From contig DKCU01000024.1 of the NCBI GenBank assembly GCA_002451555.1, positions 1 through 7,814 on the forward strand: a stretch of 7,814 bases of DNA. The letters run 5' to 3'. Source of the stretch: Candidatus Segatella albertsiae (lineage in GTDB: Bacteria; Bacteroidota; Bacteroidia; Bacteroidales; Bacteroidaceae). The notes under the pieces were generated by a model. That model had not been told where the DNA came from. It did not search any database and was given only the letters and a program-made list of their open reading frames with translations. The translations under genes were made by a program, and so were the position numbers. Below are positions 1 through 5,690 of the stretch, in pieces; position 1 is the stretch's first letter; the number at the start of each line of letters is the position of its first letter.

Positions 1-55
1 CATTCTATACTCAACATTTTATATATGATATGCTCATCATTCTATACTCAACATT
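1..55. repeat. 18-bp direct repeat at the end of the P-loop gene
   Basis: CATTCTATACTCAACATT occurs at 1-18 and again at 38-55, 37 bp apart. On the minus strand the right copy supplies the TGA stop of the P-loop gene. The left copy contains an ATG (16 to 14) with an open frame to the window edge, which may or may not start the next gene. Too little sequence remains to decide. Confidence 0.6.
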
Positions 56-1895
56 CCACTTCTCTTCCGTCTCTTCTGAATTTTAGTTTTTCAAAACTGT
101 CACAACTGTAACGTAACGCTTGGTTGCTTCCTTGCATTGCCTGGTTGCTCCCTTGCATTGCTTGGTTGCTCCCTTGCATTGCCTGGTTGCTCCCTTGCAT
201 TGCTTGGTTGCTTCCTTCTTGTGTTCCATTTCCCATTGTTGAGTCGTACTTCCGCCTGATGTACCCACGGTGAATCCAGGTGCGGAGCATATTGCCGGTG
301 CCTTTCTGGTCCAAGCCGTTCTCCAGGCGGACGGAAACTACATCGTGCAAGGTGAACTCGTCGGGCAACTGCTGGAGCATGTTCCTAGGTCCTCGTTTCG
401 AACTCTTCACACCCTCGTTGTCCGCCTTGGCGATGGCATCGCCGAAGAAGCGCATCTTGCACCACAGGTCGTAACGTTCGCTCCAGCGGATGAACTCGTC
501 TATCTCTCTTTCCCACTGGCATCCGTTCGCCACGTACAGCACGCACGCCTTCAGGTAGGCGATGACGTTGGCACGGAAGGAGAGGTTCTCGTAGATGCGG
601 CTCTGGGTCATGCGGGCGAAGTCGGCGTTCTCGTCCTTCAACTTGAGTGCGAGCTGGTAGGCCTCGGGACAGTCGATGCTGCCTGTGGCACGGCATAGGT
701 TCTCGATGTAGGGCCGCAATGCCTCGGTGAAAGCCTCGTCGTAAGTGCCATAGATAGGCATGTCGGCGCCGATTTCCCTTTCGGGGATGGTGCAGAAGTT
801 GATGCGAGAGATGGGACCGTCGGTGAGCACCCGGGCGAAGTAACGTTGCCCCTTCTGGATGGTGGTCGATGCGTTCCAGTTGAAGCGGATGCAGACACGC
901 TCTGTTACGCTCTGCGTGCCCACTCGGGTCTGACCGTACTGGTTGCCCGGGTCGAAGGCGAGGCACATGATGCGGAACTGCTGTTGCCCCTGCCCCTTGA
1001 GGGCATCAAACTGGTCTATCTCGTTGAGCGAGGTGTAGAGGAAGTGGTCTTGCGCCTCGGCGGTGCGCATCACGAAGGCAGGGTTGGTCATGTCGGCGTC
1101 TATCTCCTGTATGATGAGGTTCTCGGGACGCTTTCGCTTGTCCTTGTTGGCACCCTTTCGGGTCACCTCGTCCTTCCACGCCTTCTCCCGCGCCAGGTTC
1201 TCCTGGTCACGCTTGCGGATGTCCGCCATGATGAGGTTGATGGGCATCTGCACGCAGTTCTTTCCTGCGCCCGTACCTGCGAGCAGGGCGCACATGAGGG
1301 TCGCCTCGTGGTCCACGTTGTCGATGTATCGGAAGGTGGTCTTCCAGAGATGCGTGGCTAGGGGAGGGAAGATGGCGTTGGCGACGGCAGGCTTGTAGAT
1401 GTCGGGAGTCTTCGATACGAGCAACTTCACGAGCTTCGGCAGTTTCTCGGGCATCGGAGGCGGAGCGGGATATTCCGTTTCAGTTTGATAATAGTCATCA
1501 GGCAAAGCTGTTGAATTCTTCACTCTTCGTTCTTCACTCTTCACTTCAAATGCGCAACGCTCTGCTTGCGCATTGATGCGGATGACCTCTCGCGACATGG
1601 GTTTGGTGCTGTCGCAATATCGTTCGTAGAAGTCACGGATGAGCTGTTTGCAGTCGTGCTCCTGTGCGAACGACGGCATGCGAATCTCCACCACTCTCTG
1701 CAAGGCATCGGCGTTCATCACACGGCTCGCCCCTGCGCTCATGATGGCGAGGAGGGAGGAGTGCCGTGAACCCTCTGCATTGATGTCAACGCCCCTCAGC
1801 CCAGCCTTCTCCTGGAAGAGGTCGAAGGCGATGAGGTTCTTTTTAAGTGAAGAGTAAAGAGTGAAGAGTGAAGAGTGAAGAATTCTCTTGTCCAC
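48..1895 (-). CDS. VirE/DUF3987-type P-loop protein, primase-helicase-like (second half of split BT4734-DUF3987 gene)
   Basis: A 615-residue protein resembling the P-loop proteins that follow, or are fused to, BT4734-type domains in Bacteroidales mobile regions; a helicase or primase-associated role in element replication is inferred. Residues 20-115 match the linker domain of this family (NLIAFDLFQEKAG, then PSFAQEHDCKQLIRDFYERY). A Walker A-like loop AGTGAGKN lies at 206-213, with Ala at the usual first Gly. A Walker B-like stretch FLYTSLNEIDQF spans 285-296, a conserved core with VGTQSV and RFNWNAS follows at 325-343, and a winged-helix-like end (LPDEFTLHDV, GYIRRKY) at 510-550. The tail has five SNQA repeats. 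The start is GTG at 1895: the first ATG is codon 52, inside the conserved domain, so an ATG start is impossible. It overlaps the upstream gene by 53 bp in another frame. Family confidence is good; the mode of expression is uncertain. Confidence 0.85.
   Translation of the reverse strand: MDKRILHSSLFTLYSSLKKNLIAFDLFQEKAGLRGVDINAEGSRHSSLLAIMSAGASRVMNADALQRVVEIRMPSFAQEHDCKQLIRDFYERYCDSTKPMSREVIRINAQAERCAFEVKSEERRVKNSTALPDDYYQTETEYPAPPPMPEKLPKLVKLLVSKTPDIYKPAVANAIFPPLATHLWKTTFRYIDNVDHEATLMCALLAGTGAGKNCVQMPINLIMADIRKRDQENLAREKAWKDEVTRKGANKDKRKRPENLIIQEIDADMTNPAFVMRTAEAQDHFLYTSLNEIDQFDALKGQGQQQFRIMCLAFDPGNQYGQTRVGTQSVTERVCIRFNWNASTTIQKGQRYFARVLTDGPISRINFCTIPEREIGADMPIYGTYDEAFTEALRPYIENLCRATGSIDCPEAYQLALKLKDENADFARMTQSRIYENLSFRANVIAYLKACVLYVANGCQWEREIDEFIRWSERYDLWCKMRFFGDAIAKADNEGVKSSKRGPRNMLQQLPDEFTLHDVVSVRLENGLDQKGTGNMLRTWIHRGYIRRKYDSTMGNGTQEGSNQAMQGSNQAMQGSNQAMQGSNQAMQGSNQALRYSCDSFEKLKFRRDGREVEC
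119..217. repeat. 21-bp in-frame tandem repeat (heptapeptide SNQAMQG)
   Basis: Four full 21-bp units (119-139, 140-160, 161-181, 182-202) and a partial fifth encode SNQAMQG repeats in the tail of the P-loop protein. Units alternate between two variants (starting CTTGG or CCTGG on the plus strand), which points to duplication of a 42-bp pair. Copy changes keep the frame, so only tail length would vary. Confidence 0.9.
1513..1546. repeat. 7-bp repeat array, inner arm of an inverted pair
   Basis: On the minus strand this reads AA, four GTGAAGA-like units (one degenerate, ACGAAGA), then ATTC. It lies inside the P-loop gene and encodes EVKSEERRVKNS, a hydrophilic linker. It is inverted relative to the array at 1845-1885, and both arms end in an EcoRI-like GAATTC. 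A perfect 9-bp-stem hairpin adjoins it at 1549-1574. Confidence 0.85.
1549..1574. repeat. Perfect 9-bp inverted repeat inside the P-loop gene
   Basis: AATGCGCAA and TTGCGCATT flank an 8-nt loop (CGCTCTGC). The sequence codes for NAQAERCAF in the P-loop protein. It sits two bases from the inner 7-bp repeat array and could be part of the same inserted segment, or just a result of codon use. Confidence 0.6.
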
Positions 1896-2871
1896 TTGCT
1901 TCTAGGTTCTTCGTACTGTCTGCGCAGTTAGGCATCGGATGGCTTCCATCAAGGCTCCGATGATGATCAGGAGCAGCACCGCCAACACCAGCTGGGGTGT
2001 CGCAATGAGTAGGATGAGCAGGAGAATCAAGAGGAACTTGAGAGCCTCCCACAGAGGATGGTTGGTGCGTCCCAGTATCCGAAACGGATTGGGCTTGCGA
2101 TGTGGCAACACCACCGCTTGATAATTGTTGATTTTCATTTTTTATCGGATTATTTGAATTATTTGGATTATTTGCTCTTCCATCAACGTCGAGTCCACGC
2201 TTGCGGAACGCCTCTTGGTATTGGGCTCTTGTGTCCTCGTCGAGGATGGCGTACCACTCGGGCGAGCGGTAGATTTCGCTGTCCTTGTCGGTGATGAAGA
2301 TGATGCGTTCGGGCGAGAAACAGCTCTCGTCGCACGGCACACCGAGGGCTTCGCAGTAGGCACGTTGCGCCTCCTCGATGGTCATGCCGATGGGCATACG
2401 GATGTCGATGTGGAGCTTCTTGCGGGCGGAATACTCCAAGTGCAAGAGCTTGCCCTTCCAAGTGCCAGGGGTGTTATCCAACAGCTTCGCCATTTCGAGG
2501 GCAGTCTCCACGAGGTCCTTCTCATCAACATCGACGGTGGTCTGGTAGAGGAACGTCTCGGGCAGGATGTTCGCCTGTCGGCGCTTGTTATCACGGAAGG
2601 CGGCGTAATGGGCGCAGCGGAAGGGGAGCTGGCTCTTGATCCTTGCCACTTCCTTTTTCAGGGGCTCGCCAGTGAGCGGTTCTTCGACCGTCACCTTGCC
2701 GTTGGCACCCAGTTGCCGCTTGCCGTAGATGGGCGCGTCGCCACGGATTTGGGCTACCATCTGGCGGAGCCAAGGGTAGCCGATGGTCTTGTCATACTCC
2801 GAGAGGGGCAGGGAGCTGACGCTCCCCTTGTTGCCCCCTCGGAAGGGATTGAATGAAATCTGATGGTTCAT
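1843..2871 (-). CDS. BT4734/BF3469-type protein (VirE N-terminal-like, primase-like domain)
   Basis: A 342-residue reading frame. Residues 1-230 look like the BT4734-like N-terminal domain found in Bacteroidales mobile elements: LKKEVARIKSQLPFRCAHYA at 71-90, VDVDEKDLV near 113-121, LHLEYSARKKLHIDIRMP near 143-160, and SPERIIFITDKDSEIYRS near 186-203. This domain is usually considered primase-like, so a role in initiating DNA synthesis of the host element is inferred. From residue 232 the frame becomes a low-complexity linker (NNPNNSNNP, then Ser/Gly/Pro/His-rich). It has poor G/C at third codon positions, unlike residues 1-230, and ends in SSLFTLHSLLFT, encoded by a 7-bp repeat array. ATG at 2871 is the natural start, just downstream of an AT-rich repeat array. 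In relatives I know, this domain can be continuous with the P-loop protein that here lies in the next frame. Confidence 0.85.
   Translation of the reverse strand: MNHQISFNPFRGGNKGSVSSLPLSEYDKTIGYPWLRQMVAQIRGDAPIYGKRQLGANGKVTVEEPLTGEPLKKEVARIKSQLPFRCAHYAAFRDNKRRQANILPETFLYQTTVDVDEKDLVETALEMAKLLDNTPGTWKGKLLHLEYSARKKLHIDIRMPIGMTIEEAQRAYCEALGVPCDESCFSPERIIFITDKDSEIYRSPEWYAILDEDTRAQYQEAFRKRGLDVDGRANNPNNSNNPIKNENQQLSSGGVATSQAQSVSDTGTHQPSSVGGSQVPLDSPAHPTHCDTPAGVGGAAPDHHRSLDGSHPMPNCADSTKNLEASGQENSSLFTLHSLLFT
1845..1885. repeat. 7-bp tandem array at the BT4734 / P-loop frame junction
   Basis: Five 7-bp units (GTGAAGA, GTAAAGA, then GTGAAGA three times at 1847-1881), preceded by AA and followed by ATTC. 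On the minus strand it encodes the last residues of the BT4734-type frame (SSLFTLHSLLFT) and, in another frame, the first residues of the P-loop protein (LHSSLFTLYSSLKK). Because 7 is not a multiple of 3, loss of one unit places the upstream frame directly into the downstream frame with no stop between. Confidence 0.9.
1902..2138 (-). CDS. Possible nested 78-residue membrane protein
   Basis: This ATG-started frame lies entirely within the linker-coding part of the BT4734-type gene, in a different frame and in the same frame as the downstream P-loop gene (they are separated by one TAG at 1902). The product has a basic N-terminus with HRKPNPFRILGR (13-24), then two closely spaced hydrophobic segments around residues 32-46 and 49-63 with TPQ between them, and a basic tail VRRT. 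This fits a small inner-membrane hairpin protein. Its codons are rich in G/C at the third position (CTC, CTG, ATC, GCC), like the neighbouring real genes, whereas the overlapping frame uses GGT, GCT, CCT and CAT. I do not recognise a family. No clear ribosome-binding site is seen before the ATG, which is common in Bacteroidetes. It could be real, or a chance reverse image of a low-complexity linker. Confidence 0.45.
   Translation of the reverse strand: MKINNYQAVVLPHRKPNPFRILGRTNHPLWEALKFLLILLLILLIATPQLVLAVLLLIIIGALMEAIRCLTAQTVRRT
2147..2173. repeat. 9-bp tandem repeat coding for NNPNNSNNP
   Basis: Three 9-bp units (GGATTATTT, GAATTATTT, GGATTATTT on the plus strand) encode an Asn/Pro linker right after the BT4734-like domain and just upstream of the ATG of the nested 78-residue frame. 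Copy number changes would keep the frame. Confidence 0.8.
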
Positions 2872-2877
2872 GTTTTT

Positions 2878-2995
2878 GATGAATGATTAAAATAAATGAT
2901 TAAAATGAATGATTAAAGATGAATGATTAAAATGAATGATTAAAGATGAATGATTAAAGATGAATGATTAAAATGAATGATTAAAGATGAATGAT
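2878..2995. repeat. AT-rich 13/14-bp tandem array, iteron-like
   Basis: The core AATGATTAAA occurs eight times, at 2882, 2895, 2908, 2922, 2935, 2949, 2963 and 2976, plus a partial ninth near 2991. Spacings are 13 or 14 bp in a mixed pattern. The array ends seven bases before the start codon of the BT4734-type gene, so it lies in its 5' region. Candidate roles are replication iterons for the element, an operator, or a length-variable promoter spacer. No function is proven by the sequence. Confidence 0.85.
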
Positions 2996-3021
2996 AGGGA
3001 ATTGGAATTTAACGTAGCAAG

Positions 3022-3375
3022 TTGCAACGCCCTGTTCGCAACGCCCTGAAAGGGCAACAAGCTCCAAGCCCAGGGCAACGCCCTGGGTAGTTGGATGGGG
3101 ATAAGTGCGCCCTGTAAGGGCAAAAGCTTTACCCCCCTAAAGTTTGCTGGTATAATGCTTTTGCCCTTTCAGGGCGTATTCTATTTGCGTACGCTACCCA
3201 GGGCGTTGCCCTGGGCTTGGAGCTTCTGCCCTTTCAGGGCGCATTCTATTTGCGTATGCTACCCAGGGCGTTGCCCCGGGCTTAGAGCTTCTGCCCTTTC
3301 AGGGCGCATTCTATTTGCGTACGCTACCCAGGGCGTTGCCCTGGGCTTAGAGCTTTTGCCCTTTCAGGGCGTATT
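3022..3375. repeat. REP/BIME-like palindromic repeat cluster, 65-bp period
   Basis: The palindrome GCCCTTTCAGGGC starts at 3163, 3228, 3293 and 3358, an exact 65-bp period. A second palindrome (CCCAGGGCGTTGCCCTGGG) lies between each pair. Upstream, at about 3041-3127, one unit is present in the opposite orientation (GCCCTGAAAGGGC at 3043-3055, CCCAGGGCAACGCCCTGGG near 3069-3087, GCCCTGTAAGGGC at 3109-3121), so the cluster is head-to-head. Palindromes of this kind are, as I recall, dispersed in Bacteroidales genomes; a RAYT-type transposase is not in the window. The cluster overlaps the last codons of the BRO gene and may act as a terminator or RNA-stabilising structure after it. The gene-free stretch 2872-3346 is otherwise only the 13/14-bp array and short unique spacers. 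Confidence 0.85.
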
Positions 3376-4564
3376 GGACAATTTCAACCTTGTAGGTTGA
3401 TTTATTTTTGAGAAGCTGGTGGATGAACTTCCTGCCTCGCTCCGTCCACACGAGATAGGTGTGGGTGTAGATGTGTCCAGCCTTGAAACCGTTCTCCCCG
3501 ACATCGAGCAAGGTCTCGCCACATTTCGTGCGGCTCTTCGCCAAGCCCATGTGGGCGAAGTCGGCGTAGAGCAAGTACTGACCGCTCTGGTAGTACTGCA
3601 CGTGGAGGGCGCAGAGCAAGCGGTTGAGTTCCTGTGCGGTGCAGCCCAGTTCCTTCGCCACCTGAGTGGTGGTGTAGCAGGAGATGGAGTCGAGCACGTT
3701 GTCGGCGTAGAGAGCCTTCGGGAGGAGACGGTCGATGTCGTGCTCCAAATCGACGATTTCCTCAGCCGACTTCTGGATTTTCACCAGTTGTTCATCCACC
3801 TGCTTGTTGAGGTTTTGAATGCGAGAAATCTGCTCGTCGAGGAGTTTCTTCTGCTGGTCGAGCATGGAGTCTTGGAAAATGATTTTAGCATCCTTCTTTC
3901 GAATGGCTGCATCCCTCTCTCGAATGGCGGCATCCCTCTCACGAATTTTTTGGTCCCTCTCACGAATGGTGCGGAGAAGTTCCTCCGTGTTGCGACCGAT
4001 GAATTCGGCACGCTCTCGGATGTCCTCCTCGGTGTCGCCATCCTTGACCGGGATGTAACCGCCCGTCTTGCGAATCTGCGGCAGCACCACGGAGGTGACC
4101 CAGAACTTGAACCGCTGCGCACTTTCGAGCTTGGACCCCATCACCAGGGCGTAGAAACCGCTCTCGGTGACGAAGAGCAACTGGCGTAGTTGAGTTTTGC
4201 CAGAGCAGGTGCCTCGTTGATTCTTGATCGGGGAGGCTATACTGCGTTTTACCGTATCACGTCCATTAACGTGCTGTCTTACAGCGTCATAAGGTCTATG
4301 ATACCCCAGCACTTCGCACACGTCCTTGCCACAGAAAAGTGGCTCGCCGTTTTCATCTGTCACTGTGCGAATCTTACCGAACTCAGGGTTCTCGAAAATC
4401 ATCACTTGGATGTTCTTGTCGTTGGTCTTTGCAGTAGCATTAGCTTTGCCATTACTTTTGTCAGTAGCATTAGCTTTGCCTGTAGTATCGACCTTACTCT
4501 TAGTTGTACCTTTGGCAGTGGCAGCCTTGCCGCCACCAACCATTTTGCTAGTTGATTTTTTCAT
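3347..4564 (-). CDS. BRO-N / KilAC (ANT) phage antirepressor-like protein
   Basis: A 405-residue protein, likely a DNA-binding antirepressor-type regulator of a prophage or mobile element. Residues 1-50 are a Lys/Thr/Asn/Ala-rich tail with a duplicated KANAT segment. Residues 52-165 form the BRO-N domain (VMIFENPEFGKIRTV, GKDVCEVLGY, QLLFVTESGFYAL, FKFWVTSVVLPQIR). Residues 180-275 are a long charged coiled coil with RERDAAI heptad repeats. Residues 280-385 look like a KilAC/ANT domain (TTTQVAKELGCTAQELNRLL, YADFAHMGL, YLVWTERGRKFIHQLL). ATG at 4564 is preceded by an AT-rich region shared with the divergent gene pair. The final residues (ALKGQKL and stop) are encoded by the first palindrome of the downstream repeat cluster, so the natural C-terminus has probably been replaced. 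BRO-N proteins with a KilAC end are typically 200-300 residues; the extra length here is the basic tail and coiled coil. Confidence 0.9.
   Translation of the reverse strand: MKKSTSKMVGGGKAATAKGTTKSKVDTTGKANATDKSNGKANATAKTNDKNIQVMIFENPEFGKIRTVTDENGEPLFCGKDVCEVLGYHRPYDAVRQHVNGRDTVKRSIASPIKNQRGTCSGKTQLRQLLFVTESGFYALVMGSKLESAQRFKFWVTSVVLPQIRKTGGYIPVKDGDTEEDIRERAEFIGRNTEELLRTIRERDQKIRERDAAIRERDAAIRKKDAKIIFQDSMLDQQKKLLDEQISRIQNLNKQVDEQLVKIQKSAEEIVDLEHDIDRLLPKALYADNVLDSISCYTTTQVAKELGCTAQELNRLLCALHVQYYQSGQYLLYADFAHMGLAKSRTKCGETLLDVGENGFKAGHIYTHTYLVWTERGRKFIHQLLKNKSTYKVEIVQYALKGQKL
4432..4480. repeat. 19-bp direct repeat in the BRO N-terminal tail
   Basis: CAGTAGCATTAGCTTTGCC is present at 4432-4450 and 4462-4480, exactly 30 bp apart, encoding the doubled KANAT stretch of the Lys-rich tail. 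It is an in-frame duplication of ten codons. Confidence 0.8.
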
Positions 4565-4616
4565 ATGCGATAAAATTTAATAAATAAAAAATTTGAATTA
4601 AAAATCTGTCGAAACA

Positions 4617-4648
4617 TTTGCAAGTTATCGAATAAATGTCTATCTTTG
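4617..4648 (+). promoter_or_regulatory. Bacteroidetes-type promoter for the small protein-GNAT pair
   Basis: TTTG at 4617-4620 and TATCTTTG at 4641-4648, 20 bp apart, match the Bacteroidetes sigma factor consensus (-33 TTTG, -7 TAnnTTTG). Transcription would start near 4655, leaving a leader of about 45 nt before the ATG at 4699. Confidence 0.75.
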
Positions 4649-4681
4649 CAGAAATTTATTCATGATATGAAGTTTATTCAT
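4630..4681. promoter_or_regulatory. Candidate operator repeats around the GNAT-pair promoter
   Basis: TTTATTCAT occurs at 4655-4663 and 4673-4681, 18 bp apart, and its inverse GAATAAA is at 4630-4636 just before the -7 box. Such a set over and after a start site suits autoregulation by the small upstream protein or another regulator, but AT-rich chance repeats cannot be excluded. Confidence 0.4.
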
Positions 4682-4698
4682 TAAATAACATTACAAAT

Positions 4699-4857
4699 AT
4701 GGCAACAGAAATCAGAGTGATTCCTACTCTTCAAGGCGAAGAGGCTAGGAAGTTTTTAGAAAACGCAGAATGGACGGAAGCCCATCCTGGAAGAATCAAA
4801 GTTAACAAAGAAGACGTTGACTGGTTGACGAACTATTGCAAAGAAAGGGGCTTGTAA
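4699..4857 (+). CDS. 52-residue small protein, putative antitoxin or partner of GNAT
   Basis: This short gene encodes a protein starting MATEIRVIPTLQGEEARKFL, with a predicted beta strand, a helix (EEARKFLENA), and a second helix near the end (KEDVDWLTNYCKER). It is followed after two bases by the ATG of a GNAT acetyltransferase and sits behind a good promoter. In Bacteroidales I recall similar small proteins with the pattern I-x-x-I-P-x-L-x-G-x-x-A-x-x-F before GNAT genes, which suggests a toxin-antitoxin-like pair. It does not look like a ribbon-helix-helix DUF1778 antitoxin. Gene reality is well supported by start, spacing and promoter; the antitoxin role is inference. Confidence 0.75.
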   Translation: MATEIRVIPTLQGEEARKFLENAEWTEAHPGRIKVNKEDVDWLTNYCKERGL

Positions 4858-4859
4858 GT

Positions 4860-5480
4860 ATGACATACAGAGACCTCTTGGCTGTATGCGACTTAGAGCT
4901 TGCTACTGCCAAACGACTCGCTATGTGTGAGCCATTTATTTGCGAGAACCAAGACCTAAACGACTTCTTTGCTAACGATGCTGTGTTATATTCCAAACAT
5001 CTGCTGGGCAAAACATATATGTTTTGTCTTAAGGAAAATCCAAGAGTAATTGTGGCTGCCTTTACATTGTCAAATGACAGTATCCGCATGACCAACAAAC
5101 TTAACGAGGAGTCGAAAAACGATTTTCTTAAGTTTGCAAACTTGGAGAAAAAACGCTTGCGGCGTTATCCAGCCATTCTTATTGGTCGATTAGCTACCAA
5201 CAGGGATTTTGCTGGCAAAGGAATCGGAACAGCGGTTATGGACTTCATAAAATATCGCTTGAGATATAACAACAAGTCTGGTTGTCGCTTCATCATCGTT
5301 GATGCCTACAATAGTGACTCTACACTTCATTATTATCAGAAGAACGATTTTAAGTTCTTAGTGGAGGATGAGCGACTTGAAGCCAAATATATGGGAATAG
5401 GTATGGGTAAGTTACCTCTTAACACTCGCTTAATGTATTTCGACTTGCTCAATATGCAGGCAATAGATGAAGATGACTAG
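4860..5480 (+). CDS. GNAT-family N-acetyltransferase, toxin-like
   Basis: A 206-residue GNAT enzyme that should transfer an acetyl group from acetyl-CoA to an amine; the substrate is unknown, with charged tRNA possible if it acts like TacT-type toxins. Visible motifs are PFICENQDLNDFFANDA (25-41), a typical N-terminal substrate-side segment, IGRLATNRDFAGKGIGTAV (108-126), which is motif A with the acetyl-CoA loop AGKGIG, and FIIVDAYN then LHYYQKNDFKF (144-166), with Tyr158/159 in the place of the usual catalytic Tyr. The end, TRLMYFDLL, matches relatives I recall. I prefer the ATG at 4860, two bases after the stop of the small partner; a TTG in the same frame at 4836 would overlap it. AAGGGG lies just upstream of the ATG. 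Co-transcription with the partner is almost certain. Confidence 0.88.
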   Translation: MTYRDLLAVCDLELATAKRLAMCEPFICENQDLNDFFANDAVLYSKHLLGKTYMFCLKENPRVIVAAFTLSNDSIRMTNKLNEESKNDFLKFANLEKKRLRRYPAILIGRLATNRDFAGKGIGTAVMDFIKYRLRYNNKSGCRFIIVDAYNSDSTLHYYQKNDFKFLVEDERLEAKYMGIGMGKLPLNTRLMYFDLLNMQAIDEDD

Positions 5481-5501
5481 ATGATCTCTAGGATATTTTT
5501 T
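5477..5501 (+). terminator. Weak terminator after the GNAT gene
   Basis: CTAGA (5477-5481), a 5-nt loop and TCTAG (5487-5491) are followed by GATA and six T (5496-5501). It overlaps the GNAT stop codon. The stem is short, so this is only a candidate. Confidence 0.35.
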
Positions 5502-5504
5502 CAG

Positions 5505-5554
5505 ATTAGTGTATCACCTAGATTAGTGTGTCAACCAAATTAGTGTGTCAACCT
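5505..5554. repeat. 17-bp direct repeats (ATTAGTGTGTCAACC)
   Basis: ATTAGTGT begins at 5505, 5522 and 5539, an exact 17-bp period, with units ATTAGTGT[AG]TCA[AC]CC plus two bases. The last unit runs into a hairpin (5545-5578). They could be binding sites or the end of a small mobile sequence; no transposase is nearby. Confidence 0.75.
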
Positions 5555-5690
5555 TGTCAAAGAGCGCGAGGCTGACACGCCGTCCCCACTTACGATGTGG
5601 CGACAAAATCCATCCCATGCGAGGGGATGGAAACGCAAAAGCCCCCGGAAACCAGAATCGGTGTTGTTCTGATTTCCGAGGGCAAAGGTA
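5545..5690 (-). other. Structured non-coding region: three hairpins behind a promoter-like box
   Basis: Part of the roughly 305-bp stretch 5481-5785 with no convincing gene. Hairpins are GTGTCAACCT / AGGCTGACAC (5545-5578; one wobble pair), CCATCCC / GGGATGG with a 7-nt loop (5610-5630), and a long one at 5641-5683, in which GCCC, CGGAAA and CAGAA pair with TTCTG, TTTCCG and GGGC with two mismatches and a 9-nt loop. On the minus strand TACCTTTG (5690 to 5683) fits the Bacteroidetes -7 box and would start RNA into this structure, though no good -33 TTTG is seen. It may be a small RNA, an attenuator, or a non-autonomous mobile element. From 5714 to 5780 CATCCGTAT occurs three times. Confidence 0.4.

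Noticed and set aside
83..268. Second minus-strand frame over the SNQA repeats
   Set aside because: It is a repeat-driven alternate reading of the P-loop gene tail, with no independent start signal.
846..1361. Plus-strand frames opposite the P-loop gene
   Set aside because: They are antisense shadows of a conserved gene with high G/C third positions; no domain or promoter supports them. The same holds for plus-strand frames opposite the BRO, BT4734-type and 352-residue genes.
1843..1856. Classic -1 frameshift at A-AAA-AAG in the gene overlap
   Set aside because: The downstream frame is +1, not -1, relative to the upstream frame, so this slippery heptamer would lead to the wrong frame.
3163..3375. 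CRISPR array with 65-bp period
   Set aside because: The sequence between palindromes is nearly identical in each unit, so there are no spacers; it fits a REP-like tandem array.
3095..3400. Plus-strand 101-residue frame
   Set aside because: It is a translation of the 65-bp palindromic repeats.
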